64,000 nt of DNA from Salinivirgaceae bacterium. GTDB lineage: Bacteria; Bacteroidota; Bacteroidia; Bacteroidales; SZUA-534. A program made the position numbers and the translations under genes. This document shows, in pieces, positions 26,377 through 35,500 of the stretch; within the stretch, counting starts at the first letter, position 1, and every line of letters starts with the position of its first letter. The notes beneath the pieces were generated by a model that was given only the letters and a program-made list of their open reading frames with translations, searched no databases and was not told the origin of the DNA. The stretch spans positions 31,035-95,034 of the forward strand of contig JAGCNL010000044.1 of the NCBI GenBank assembly GCA_017645945.1, read 5' to 3'.

Positions 26377-26771
26377 CAGTCGAAATACTTGTCGAGTTCT
26401 GGTGCGCGTGAGAGTTTGCCGTCAACGGTTACCACGGTTGTGATGGTTGCTTCAGAGCAGACTTGGCGCTCGGGCAGCAGCAGTATCTTTTGGTGGAACA
26501 GCATTTTAAAGCCGTCGCGCTCGGCGGTAGTGGTCACCACAAACTCATCGCGGCTGCGGAGCGGACGCTTGTAGCGTATGTCGACACGGGCCACAACCAC
26601 GTAAATATTCTTCTCGACAAGCTCGGCAAAACTGATGCCGCGTTCGATGCACATCTCGTGGCGCGCGTGCTCATAATAGTGTTGGTAGTTAGCATTGTTC
26701 ACAATGCCTTCCATATCGCATTCGTAGTCGCGAACTTTCATCTGTAGTTCGTGTGTCTTGTTGTTTTCCAT
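26376..26771 (-). CDS. Acyl-CoA thioesterase, YbgC/4-HBT hot-dog fold
   Basis: This 131-residue protein has the hot-dog motif RDYECDMEGIVNNANYQHY near residues 13-31, with the catalytic-type Asp, followed by RVDIRYKRPLRSRDEF. Members hydrolyse acyl-CoA or acyl-ACP in the cytosol. It is the first gene of the operon with tatD and tcdA. Confidence 0.9.
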   Translation of the reverse strand: MENNKTHELQMKVRDYECDMEGIVNNANYQHYYEHARHEMCIERGISFAELVEKNIYVVVARVDIRYKRPLRSRDEFVVTTTAERDGFKMLFHQKILLLPERQVCSEATITTVVTVDGKLSRAPELDKYFD

Positions 26772-26805
26772 TGTTTTAAATGTATTTCTCTGTAAAAAAT
26801 CAGCA

Positions 26806-26837
26806 CAAAATTAAATTTTTTGAGCTATCGTTTGCAA
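26806..26837 (-). promoter_or_regulatory. -33/-7 promoter for the thioesterase-tatD-tcdA operon
   Basis: The minus strand reads TTG (26835-26837), 21 bases, TAATTTTG (26806-26813). The leader is about 30 bases. Confidence 0.65.
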
Positions 26838-26947
26838 TAGCGTAAAAGTCAGTGCCATAAAGAAATGTGTTTTCAGATTATTGTTAAATAGAATTATGCA
26901 AACGTTAGCCTAAAAACTGATTTTTAGGCAGTTGCGACAAACGAGTT

Positions 26948-26955
26948 TATCTTTG
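26948..26955 (+). promoter_or_regulatory. -7 promoter element on the plus strand, no ORF downstream
   Basis: TATCTTTG is a perfect TAnnTTTG, and a TTG lies upstream at 26932-26934 with short spacing. The predicted start near 26960 begins a structured sequence that ends at a T-run terminator (27063), with no reading frame. Confidence 0.5.
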
Positions 26956-26959
26956 CATC

Positions 26960-27064
26960 GCAATCGGGAAGAAAAAGATGCCCGATTTCAAACAAAGAGT
27001 TTAGTGGTTATTACGTGGTATTAGTTGTGGGCGAGTTTGCTGAGAGGCAGCTCGCTTTTTTTTG
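26960..27064 (+). ncRNA. Candidate small RNA of about 105 bases
   Basis: This follows a -7 box at 26948. It contains a first hairpin AATCGGG/CCCGATT (26962-26968 with 26981-26987), a single-stranded AU-rich middle, and a rho-independent terminator GCGAG/CTCGC (27031-27055) with eight T at 27056-27063. The T run is on the plus strand, although the next gene (namZ) is on the minus strand and converges from the right, so the terminator does not belong to it. I do not recognise an Rfam family. It could also be a decayed gene spacer. Confidence 0.45.
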
Positions 27065-27068
27065 CTCC

Positions 27069-28232
27069 CTAAAAATCCTCGTACAGCAGATATTTCTTTC
27101 TAATCAGCTGAAAATCACGCAGCCCATCTTGCCACGACTGGCGGATTTCGGCTTCGGTCATACCTTTTTTTATCTGGTTCCGAAGTTCAGGGCCGGCAAG
27201 TTTGTCGAGGAACGAATTGAAGAAATCTGGCTTTGAAAGGAAATATTCGTAGCTGTCAATCAGCCATTTAAGATTGATGCGTGCGGCCGATTCGAGCGAA
27301 TCGGTGCTAATCTGACGTAGGTCGTAGCCTCGACACAGCACATCTTTAAACGGCGGATATTTTGCACCTTCAACGCTGTGCGGCGTGAAACGGAACGGTG
27401 CCACATTGTAGTCGGGGTGGCCGATGGCCTCGAACGGAAACTCTGTTCCTCGCGCCACGCTCATAAAAGTGCCTTCAAACAGCCCCAGTGACGGGTATAG
27501 CAGCACCGAACGATAGGTTGGCAGATTCGGCGATGGTTTTATAGGCAATTGATAATGAGTGCGGTGAGTGTAATTTCGGCATGGCACAACCATAAGTTGG
27601 CAGATTTCGCCGCCGCTGAGCCAGTGCTCGCCGTTAATCATCATTGCGTACTCGCCAATAGTCATTCCGTGAACGAGCGGCACGGGGTGCATTCCCACAA
27701 ACGAGCGTGTTGTGGCTGTGTCGAGCACTGGGCCGTCAATGTAGAATCCGTTGGGGGTTGGGCGGTCGAGAACCAACAGCGGCACGTTGTTTTCGGCGCA
27801 GGCCTCCATCACGTAGTGAAGCGTTGAAATATAGGTGTAGAATCGCACGCCAACATCTTGAATATCAAATATTACAAGGTCGAGGCTGTCCATGTCAGCG
27901 GTTGTTGGCTTGCGGTGCTTGCCGTAGAGCGACACCACAGGCAGACCTGTTGCAACATCGATGTTGTCGGCCAGATGCTCGCCCGCATCGGCTTGACCGC
28001 GAAAACCATGCTCTGGACCGAAAACTCTGAGAATATTTATGCTTGAATTCAAAAGAGAATCAACAAGATGCGTTTGCCCAATCACTGAGGTCTGGTTGGC
28101 TACAACGGCAATTCGTTTGCCTGTAAGCAGAGGCAGATAATCAGCCGTCTGCTGGGCGCCGACAATCACTTGCGAGTGTGCTCCAAGAGCCATCGCAGCA
28201 AGCAGAACCGTTATCACAAACTTGATTTTCAT
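27069..28232 (-). CDS. namZ: Exo-beta-N-acetylmuramidase NamZ family (DUF1343)
   Basis: This 387-residue protein has a signal peptide (MKIKFVITVLLAAMALGAHSQ). DUF1343 features include KRIAVVANQTSVIG, RVFGPEHGFRGQADAGE, FDIQDVGVRFYTYISTLHYVMEA, LDRPTPNG and SVARGTEFPFEAIGHP. NamZ enzymes remove MurNAc from the non-reducing ends of peptidoglycan fragments during wall recycling. The upstream open frame extends much further to 28805, but that part is the antisense of the divergent permease gene. The start at 28232 is set by the signal peptide. Confidence 0.92.
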   Translation of the reverse strand: MKIKFVITVLLAAMALGAHSQVIVGAQQTADYLPLLTGKRIAVVANQTSVIGQTHLVDSLLNSSINILRVFGPEHGFRGQADAGEHLADNIDVATGLPVVSLYGKHRKPTTADMDSLDLVIFDIQDVGVRFYTYISTLHYVMEACAENNVPLLVLDRPTPNGFYIDGPVLDTATTRSFVGMHPVPLVHGMTIGEYAMMINGEHWLSGGEICQLMVVPCRNYTHRTHYQLPIKPSPNLPTYRSVLLYPSLGLFEGTFMSVARGTEFPFEAIGHPDYNVAPFRFTPHSVEGAKYPPFKDVLCRGYDLRQISTDSLESAARINLKWLIDSYEYFLSKPDFFNSFLDKLAGPELRNQIKKGMTEAEIRQSWQDGLRDFQLIRKKYLLYEDF

Positions 28233-28283
28233 CCAAAATAATTTTGTCGTTACAAACATAACCTTTTCATGTTCGATTTGCAC

Positions 28284-28291
28284 TACATTTG
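28284..28291 (+). promoter_or_regulatory. -7 element for the LolC/E-like gene
   Basis: TACATTTG matches TAnnTTTG. The predicted start is about 15 bases ahead of the TTG start codon. It lies in the 78-base divergent space with namZ. Confidence 0.6.
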
Positions 28292-28310
28292 TCGCTAAAA
28301 CATAACGATT

Positions 28311-29555
28311 TTGAAAACCGAGTTTTTCATAGCGAACCGCATCACTTTTAACCGCAAGGACGGACGCTCGTTCACAGGGCCAATTGTCAACATTTCGGTT
28401 GCGGGCATTGCACTGGGCCTGGCCGTGATGATTTTGAGCATGGCCATCGTCACAGGGTTCCGCAATGAGGTGAGCTCGAAGGTGACGGGTTTCAGTGCCG
28501 ACGTGCAGATTTCGAATTTTGATGCCAACAACTCGTTCGAGACGCAGCCAGTTGATGTCAACTCGGTGCCAATGAGCGATATACTGGCCGTTGGCGGAGT
28601 GACGCACGTTCAGCCTTATGTGCTGAAATCGGGTATTGTGAAGACGCAAAACGACATTCAAGCCGTGGTGCTGAAGGGCATCGACCAGAGTTTCGACTGG
28701 TCGTTCATGCGCGAACACATGGTCGCGGGCGATACTTTCGCCATTGCCGACACCGTTAAATCGAACCGCATTTTCATGTCGGACTATATGGCTAATCTGC
28801 TGCATCTGTCAGTGGGTGACAAGATTACCGTTTATTTTGTGCAGAATCCGCCGCGCATGCGTCCGTTTATTGTGAGCGGTCTTTACAAGACAAGCATCGA
28901 AGATTTCGACCATGTTTTTGCCCTTGTCGATATGCGGCATCTTCAAAAAGTGAATGACTGGCAACCTAACCAAATCAGCGGTTACGAGGTGACTATCAAT
29001 GATTTCGACAAACTTGAGACCATTGCCGACAGCATTTTCTTTGTTGCGGGCAACAATTTCCTGAAAGGCGGTTCGAGCTTGAAAATCACTAACATAAAAG
29101 AGCGCTATCCGCAGATTTTCGACTGGCTCAACCTTCAGGACATGAATGTGTGGGTGATTCTGGCATTGATGCTTGCAGTGGCTGGCTTCAATATGATTTC
29201 AGGTCTGCTGATTCTGATTCTCGAAAAAACCAGTATGATTGGCCTTTTGAAAGCCTTGGGCTACAGCAACTGGCATATTCAGAAGATATTTCTGATACAA
29301 TCGTTCTATTTGATTGTCAAAGGTTTGGCATGGGGCAATCTGATAGGCATCGGACTTTGTCTTTTGCAGCAGCATTTCGGCATTGTGCCGCTCGACGAGT
29401 CGTCGTACTACATGAGCACCGTGCCCATCAATCTGAAGTGGTTGCATGTGGTTGCGCTCAATGTCGGCACGCTTGTTTCAACACTGATTGTGATGTTGCT
29501 GCCGTCGCTGCTGGTGTCGCATATCAGCCCTGCAAAGGCGGTGAAGTTTAATTAA
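28311..29555 (+). CDS. LolC/LolE-like lipoprotein-releasing ABC permease
   Basis: This 414-residue protein has the start TTG at 28311 giving MKTEFFIANRIT; the only nearby upstream ATG frame stops early. TM1 (about 24-46, ISVAGIALGLAVMILSMAIVTGF) is followed by a periplasmic domain (50-265), then three TM helices with the FtsX core (ILEKTSMIGLLKALGYSNWHIQKIF). The end SHISPAKAVKFN is typical of LolC/E. The role is release of lipoproteins from the inner membrane for outer-membrane delivery, with a LolD ATPase encoded elsewhere. The four-TM build differs from the tandem permeases at 1.3 and 5.2 kb. Confidence 0.9.
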   Translation: MKTEFFIANRITFNRKDGRSFTGPIVNISVAGIALGLAVMILSMAIVTGFRNEVSSKVTGFSADVQISNFDANNSFETQPVDVNSVPMSDILAVGGVTHVQPYVLKSGIVKTQNDIQAVVLKGIDQSFDWSFMREHMVAGDTFAIADTVKSNRIFMSDYMANLLHLSVGDKITVYFVQNPPRMRPFIVSGLYKTSIEDFDHVFALVDMRHLQKVNDWQPNQISGYEVTINDFDKLETIADSIFFVAGNNFLKGGSSLKITNIKERYPQIFDWLNLQDMNVWVILALMLAVAGFNMISGLLILILEKTSMIGLLKALGYSNWHIQKIFLIQSFYLIVKGLAWGNLIGIGLCLLQQHFGIVPLDESSYYMSTVPINLKWLHVVALNVGTLVSTLIVMLLPSLLVSHISPAKAVKFN

Positions 29556-29803
29556 GGTAAGTGGTAAGTGGTGAGAGGTGAGAGGTGAGAGGGGAGAGGT
29601 GAGAGGTGAGAGGTGAACGGTAAGAGGTAAGAGGTAAATGGTGAGCGAGGTGTGTGTGGTAAGATGGTGTAGTTGAGAAGTTAAGGAGTTAAGAAGTAGA
29701 GATGTTGAGAAAAATCTAAACCTTCTAAACAGCGAAGCGCTAAACCTTAAACACTAACCCCTTCCCACTAAACTCTAAACTCTTCTCACTAATCCCTTCC
29801 CGT
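29556..29803. repeat. Drifting tandem repeats between converging genes
   Basis: 29561-29640 is built of GGTGAGA/GGTAAGAG-like 7-8-base units. Then GTTGAGAAG/GTTAAGGAG units follow, and after about 29715 the strand bias flips to CTAAACC/ACTAAACTCT units that are near complements of the first half. An internal block AACCTTCTAAAC-(A/C)-GCGAAGCGCT also occurs at 4187-4213. No ORF is present. Confidence 0.7.
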
Positions 29804-30430
29804 TTACAGCACAAAGAATTTGATTCCTGCGGCGATTGAGAGCACTATGATGATGATGCCGCTGATTCGGTTGAGCCAGACAATGCTTCGCAGACGGAAG
29901 TGCTTGCGGAAAATGTCCACCACGTAAGTAAGTGTAAACCACCATAATACGGCACCGCTCATGATTCCTAGCACAAGTGGCATTCCGTCGTTGAACGAGT
30001 TCCCATCCGACATCAGGTTGAGCATTGAGAAGGCTGCGCCAAAGAAGATGATTGTCAGTGGGTTAGATGCCGTTAGGAAGAAAACGGAGATATAGTCACC
30101 AATCAGGCCCGAACGCTTTGGGCTGCGGTAGTAGCGGTACTGCTGGATGGGGTTTTTCAGCAACATTCTGAATCCGAGGAAAAGCAGAATGCTCACGCCT
30201 GCAATCTGAAAAAACAAGTGGTGCTCAGTCAGAAAATCGGTGATGAAAGTGACTCCAAAAGCAGCCAGAACGGCATACGAAGTGTCGGCAGTGGCGGCTC
30301 CAAGCCCCGATACAAACCCTTGAAAACGGCCTTTGTTGATGGTTTTCTGCACGCACAAAACGCCAATAGGGCCCATCGGTGCCGAAACAACCAAACCAAC
30401 AATTAATCCTTTCAATAAAATTTCTATCAT
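29804..30430 (-). CDS. LysE-family amino-acid/metabolite exporter
   Basis: This 208-residue protein has about six TM helices. The LysE/RhtB signature is near the start (VSAPMGPIGVLCVQKTINKG, then GLGAATADTSYA). Members export lysine, threonine, homoserine lactones or other small molecules through the inner membrane; the substrate is not readable here. It is a single gene with TACTTTTG on the minus strand 26 bases upstream. Confidence 0.9.
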   Translation of the reverse strand: MIEILLKGLIVGLVVSAPMGPIGVLCVQKTINKGRFQGFVSGLGAATADTSYAVLAAFGVTFITDFLTEHHLFFQIAGVSILLFLGFRMLLKNPIQQYRYYRSPKRSGLIGDYISVFFLTASNPLTIIFFGAAFSMLNLMSDGNSFNDGMPLVLGIMSGAVLWWFTLTYVVDIFRKHFRLRSIVWLNRISGIIIIVLSIAAGIKFFVL

Positions 30431-30455
30431 GTTTGCCTTCTCTGCAAGCGGATTG

Positions 30456-30463
30456 CAAAAGTA
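30456..30463 (-). promoter_or_regulatory. -7 element for the LysE-family gene
   Basis: The minus strand reads TACTTTTG, matching TAnnTTTG. The predicted leader is about 20 bases. Confidence 0.5.
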
Positions 30464-30667
30464 GCATTTTTAGCGTAAAGAATAAAGAGGAAATGTGCGG
30501 GTTGTTTAATCGTTTAATCGGTGAACCGGTGAATCGAGTTATAAGTTTTAAGTTATAAAGTTTAAAGTTTAACGGGTTGAACAAGTTGAATCAATCAAAA
30601 TCGAAAATAACTTATGCCTTTTGCCTTATCACTTTTGCCTAAAATCCTAACTTCTAATTCCTAAATC
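30464..30667. repeat. Spacer with drifting repeats
   Basis: It holds TTTAATCG/GGTGAATCG units, then TTATAAGTTTTAAG units, then pyrimidine-rich CCTAACTTCTAATTCCTAAATCC units. There is no ORF. It is of the same style as the spacers at 4.1, 5.0, 15.0, 29.6, 55.3 and 61.3 kb. Confidence 0.55.
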
Positions 30668-31771
30668 CTAATTATTCCCCGCCTTCTTTTCGGCTCTATG
30701 CTCGCGCCATTGCTGCCATTTGGTGGTGAAAAGTTCGCTCACGCTGTAGTTTTTCTCAACTTCGAAGCGGTAGGCCAAAGTGGCACGCATCATGGCGTTC
30801 ATATTGTTGATGTTCACGCCGTCGTTGCCCATTGGCGATTCGATGGCAAAAACGTTTCCGCCAACATTGAAAAACCAGTGTTTACTGTTGTAGCCGAAAC
30901 TCACATCGCCCTGGAAATAGAAATCGAGAGCCTTGTGCCGGCGGTCGGGCGCGTCGTCGAGTTGCAGCAGACATTTGTTGTAGGCAAGGCCCATCTGCAT
31001 ATCAAGGTTGATGTAGATTTTCGCTGGTGTGACAAACGTGCGCGCATAGCCGCCGCCAGCGCCAATGAGAGAGTTGCTCACCAGACGGATTTGCTCGTGG
31101 TAACTGAACAGTGAGTCGTTGACAATCCTCGGAATAAGCGATGAATCGCCGCTTGCAGTGTTGTAGTTGAACAAAATTCCTGCAATGGCCGAGCCTGCCG
31201 TGCGCTGTTGGAGTTCGCCGTGCGATGTGAGTGCCTTGCGCGAATACTGCGTATAGTTGAAATAGTAGTCGGCTGAGACGCGCAGAGAGCTTGTCGTGAT
31301 GTCGTGGCGGTCGTGGCGGGTACCAACGGGCCAGTTTTGCAGAATGCTTTCAGCGTTCGACAAATAGTAACCTTCGTAAATGCTGGCGCCTAATTTCAGA
31401 GTCACAGCAGGCAAAAGCATCTGGGTTGAGAGATTGGTCTTGCGTCCTGTTCGGTGACGGTCGAACAAGCCTGTGCTGACGCCAAGGCTCAGCGATAGCC
31501 ATTTGTAGGCAAATCCGGCACTGATTGATGCCGACGAGTCGGAGCAGTTGTATTGCAGCGACGACAGGTTTTTCAGGTCATCGATGCTGAAGGCCGAGTT
31601 TTTTTGGAACATCGATGCGTTGACGCTGAAATAATTGCTCAAATCCTGAATGTAGGCCGTGTCGCGTTCGGCTGCAAAGACACTGATGTACGTCTCTTTC
31701 AGCCACTGCGCTTCAGCCTGACCGAATGACACTGTCAGCAGTAAAATCGATAATGCCAGACGTGTGCGCAT
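30668..31771 (-). CDS. DUF4421-type outer-membrane protein
   Basis: This 367-residue protein starts at MRTRLALSILLLTVS with a signal peptide ending EAQ. The open frame extends 54 codons further upstream, but that part overlaps tsaB. The body alternates aromatic and polar residues as beta-strands (FAYKWLSLSLGVSTGLF, LRVSADYYFNYTQYS, GYNSKHWFFNVGGNVFA) and ends in a charged tail (EHRAEKKAGNN). It resembles the Bacteroidota DUF4421 family, predicted beta-barrels of unknown function. It starts four bases after tsaB ends, so the two are co-transcribed. Confidence 0.78.
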   Translation of the reverse strand: MRTRLALSILLLTVSFGQAEAQWLKETYISVFAAERDTAYIQDLSNYFSVNASMFQKNSAFSIDDLKNLSSLQYNCSDSSASISAGFAYKWLSLSLGVSTGLFDRHRTGRKTNLSTQMLLPAVTLKLGASIYEGYYLSNAESILQNWPVGTRHDRHDITTSSLRVSADYYFNYTQYSRKALTSHGELQQRTAGSAIAGILFNYNTASGDSSLIPRIVNDSLFSYHEQIRLVSNSLIGAGGGYARTFVTPAKIYINLDMQMGLAYNKCLLQLDDAPDRRHKALDFYFQGDVSFGYNSKHWFFNVGGNVFAIESPMGNDGVNINNMNAMMRATLAYRFEVEKNYSVSELFTTKWQQWREHRAEKKAGNN

Positions 31772-31775
31772 CGGA

Positions 31776-32465
31776 TTAGAGCACCTTGTTTTTGGCCACA
31801 GTTGCCACAAAATCTTTAAGATAGAACGGGTCGAAGTAGGCCACATCCTTGAAATCGCCAGCTGCGAAGGCCTTTTCGGCAAGCGGCACCATGTTGGCCG
31901 CAAGCGGGCAGATGTCGTCGATGAAGCGGGCATTGGGCGAGCAGATTACGTCGCGGCACTTTGCGGCACCATCACCGTAAAAGGCTATTGTGTTGGTTTT
32001 CAGTTCGTCAGCAAAGCTGTTGCTGTCAATGACCAATGCCTGTGTGTTGCCAATCTGTTCTAAATCAGCGTTGTAGATGGCAGTGTAAACTTCCATGCGG
32101 CGGGCGTCAATCATCGAGCAGTAGAGGTCGGGGTGGGGTGCGGCATTTTTCTCGGCCATTATCGCCATCGCTTTCAAAGTGTCGACGGCAATCAGTTTGG
32201 CGCCAGTGGCATAGCAGATGCCCTTGGCTGCCGATACACCAATGCGCAGGCCAGTGTACGAGCCTGGTCCCTGACTCACGGCCACAGCATCGAGCGCAGT
32301 GGCTTCAATGCCCGTTTCAGCCAGAATCTGTTCAACAAAAACAGTGAGCAGCGTGGCGTGCGACTTGCCTTCGTAACTCACGCGTTCAGCCAGCAGACGG
32401 CCATCGCGTGCCATCGCAGCCGAGCAGACCGATGTTGAGGTCTCTAATGATAGAATGAGTGCCAT
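31776..32465 (-). CDS. tsaB: tRNA threonylcarbamoyladenosine biosynthesis protein TsaB
   Basis: This 229-residue protein is an inactive ASKHA-fold partner that holds TsaD and TsaE to make t6A37 in ANN-decoding tRNAs. ILSLETSTSVCSAA at the start and VSQGPGSYTGLRIGVSAAKGICYA near 65-88 are diagnostic. It is upstream of the DUF4421 gene. The minus strand just upstream carries TATCTTCG, one mismatch from the -7 consensus. Confidence 0.94.
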   Translation of the reverse strand: MALILSLETSTSVCSAAMARDGRLLAERVSYEGKSHATLLTVFVEQILAETGIEATALDAVAVSQGPGSYTGLRIGVSAAKGICYATGAKLIAVDTLKAMAIMAEKNAAPHPDLYCSMIDARRMEVYTAIYNADLEQIGNTQALVIDSNSFADELKTNTIAFYGDGAAKCRDVICSPNARFIDDICPLAANMVPLAEKAFAAGDFKDVAYFDPFYLKDFVATVAKNKVL

Positions 32466-32525
32466 AACCCAAATTTTGCCGCGAAGATAGTTGAAACGGC
32501 GTATTGTTGAATCGCACTTTTGCGT

Positions 32526-32562
32526 AAAACAACAAACGGCAGCCCGATTGCCGAACCGCCGT
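32526..32562 (-). terminator. Probable terminator after the CotH gene
   Basis: On the minus strand ACGGC pairs with GCCGT around a partly paired loop and is followed by TTGTTGTTTT. Confidence 0.5.
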
Positions 32563-32590
32563 CTGCCTATGAATCAAAGGTTTGATAGTT

Positions 32591-35500
32591 CTACTTCTTG
32601 ATAATCCGAACATTGACAGGAGCCTGTCCGTCGATGGTGATTCTGGCCACGTACAAGCCTGGCGTGCAGTTGCTGATGGTGCTGCTTATGTCGATGTCGT
32701 GGCGGCCTTGGGCGAACCACTCATCGCAGATTTGTGCCATACCGCTGCCAAAGGCATTGAACAACTCAATCCGCACGTTAGCGTCAGTTGCTTGTCTCCA
32801 CGCGATAACTGCCTCGTTGCTTACCGGGTTCGGGTAGCAGAAGGCTGACGCGCTGACAGCCTGCATATCGGCAATGTCAACAGATGGCTCTGTTATTGTC
32901 GGAATGGTGTCGATTGAAACCTTCTCGTTCGAATTGAAATCGGTGTGCGATGGTTTGAACAATCCGTTCTGGGCGCCCGGTGTGCCATGCATGTCGTTGT
33001 CGTTCCAGAATTTGGCATTACCATTTTCGGCAAACGGGTCGGTCAGAGCAAGTGTCTTGCCTGAACCATTGGCGTCGCCCCACTCTTTTGAATATGCAAC
33101 TTCGTCGATGAGAGTGCCTTCTGAATCAAACAGTTGCACTTTGTCGTCCTTGCCCAGACCAAATTCGAAATCGCCCACATAGTTTGTCACACTTGGGTTG
33201 AGTTTCAGCAGCTTGTTCTGGTTCTCGCAGATAACCAGATATCCGTAAGGCTCGATGACCGTTCCTGCAGGAATGGTGTAGGCATTCTCGGGCTTCTCGT
33301 CGCTGATTTTCCATCCTGACAAGTTGATGGCGGCTGCAGTGGTGTTGTAGAGCTCAATCCAGTCTTTGGTATCGAAATCATCAGCCGACTTGCAGTTTAT
33401 CTCGTTTATAACCACGCTGTTATACAATGAGCTTCCGTCTGGCTCAAACACAGCTTTAATCGATGCATCGGTTGCCAGAGTGAGTGTAATGCCAGCTTGA
33501 GTGCTTATTATGGTATCATTTCTGTCGGTGTTCTCCCAACGCACAAATTTGTAGCCTGGCCGTGCCACTGCACGCAGACTGACAGGTACATTTGTGAAAT
33601 AGCTGCCGCTCCATGGGAACTTTTTCAGTGTCAGTGAGTTGAGCTCGATGTAACCAGCCTTGCTGTCGTTCTCGTTGAGCGTTACCACAACATCGTCGCC
33701 AACATCGAAGTTCTTGCGCAGATGTTTACGCATGTTTTTCGGGCGGTTTTGAGCGAAAGATCTCATCCTGTTTATTTTATCCTCATTATTCCCTATATAC
33801 CAGCGATAATTGTGATAACCAATTTCTTCCGATATGTTTCCCATAAGACTGTCAATCAGATGATTAATATTCTCTGGAAGGAATTCGCGGTTCATGCGGT
33901 CGGCAAAGCGGTTCACAAGCTCGTTGCGGAACGTTTTGTTTTTCACCATATTACGCAACAGAACATTCGACCATGTATCACCGTTTTTGCCTGTTTCAGT
34001 CAGACATTTTGCCAGTTTGTCGTACGATGGAGAATCTTCGTTTCTTCCCCAAATATTATACGATTGGTCGGTGTCGTAAAGCATCCAGCGCCAGCGGCCG
34101 CCGTTTTTCTTCGACTTCCACATTTTTACGTTGTTGTGCGGCCAGTCGTCGTTGCCACCATAAATTTCTGTTACCAGATATTCAATGTATTCATCGATAT
34201 CGATTTGTGCGGCAACTTGCTGATAATTAGCATTGTCAGTCAAATCGTGAGTGTGGATGAAAGCCATCAGCGCGTTATAATCGTCCATATCGCCTTCTGA
34301 AGCTGTCACTCCATCGTTCTTTCCAGCCAGAATGTCCACTTTGTCGTGGTCGACGTGAGGATAGTGGTTCTCAACATAGTATTCGTTCAGTTTCTCACGG
34401 ATATTCAGAATGCCCCAGTATTCGCCGTTAAGATATATTACAGCTGGCTGATATGCTTGAATATCAATATTATTGTTGGCAATAAGATGAGTAATCATCG
34501 CATCGCGGAAATGGGTTTCGGCAAAGTCGTTTCCCGAATCGCGAAGCACGAACGATTTGAAGCGTGTGATGTCGAGTTCATCGAACAGTTTTGTCTCGAA
34601 ATATTTCTTGCCGTAAGCGTTGCGGGCATGCAGAGCGAACGATTTCTGCTCGTTTTTGCGGCTCCACGCGCCGGCAATCTTCATTCCTGCATCTTGGTCA
34701 AGGCGCTTCGAGCCATCGGTCCAATAAAGTTCAACGTGTACGGGGCGCTCCCAATCCTCATGGAAATTAGCGCCGTAATAGGGCTCTGCAGATATGTCTG
34801 CGCTATCGCCTAATACATAAATGCCTGTTTCCGTATTCCATAAATTTTCGGGGTTGGTTGTCAAAGAAAAAACAGGCAGACTGAACTTTGACGGATGCTC
34901 AAAGTGGATATTCGGGTCGATTATCGTGTCGTGGCACAAATCCAAATAGTTGCCGCCATTCTCTTCATATGCAATAAGGGAATCAATTGTCACACCTGGA
35001 TTAAGCACAAGGCCTGTTGTGTAGAGATATCCATAATAGTAGTTGCGGTCAAGCCAGCGCAGGTTGCTTGGGAAAATGTAAGTCTGCGTCGAGGGTTGGC
35101 CTGGCATCAGAAGGCTGTCGAAAGTCGCGGCGCGGATGACCATTGTGCTGTCGACAGTGATTGGACCGGTGTAGAGCAACGATGTGTCGGTTGGCTCGGT
35201 GCAGTCGATTGTGTAATAAATAGGTGTGTTGCCTTCGGTGCTGAGTGTCACGGTTATGGCCGATGTTTGGAATCCGCCTTCGGGCGAGAATTTCACACTT
35301 GAGGCTGCCGATGAGGCGTAACCTTTGGTGGTGTTGGCAGCGCCTGGTGTTGGCACGGCAAAGTACACCCAAGTTTTTGTGCTGTCGAGGCTCAAACCTC
35401 GGCTTGAGTTGCACGGAACAGGCAGCGTATCAGTCTGATGCACGATGCTGTCAGCAGCGTTTGCCAGAAAAATCGCCTCACCGTCCGACGAGATGTTGAA

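Noticed and set aside
28233..28805. N-terminal extension of the namZ frame
   Set aside because: It is the antisense of the LolC/E-like gene, and the signal peptide sets the start at 28232.
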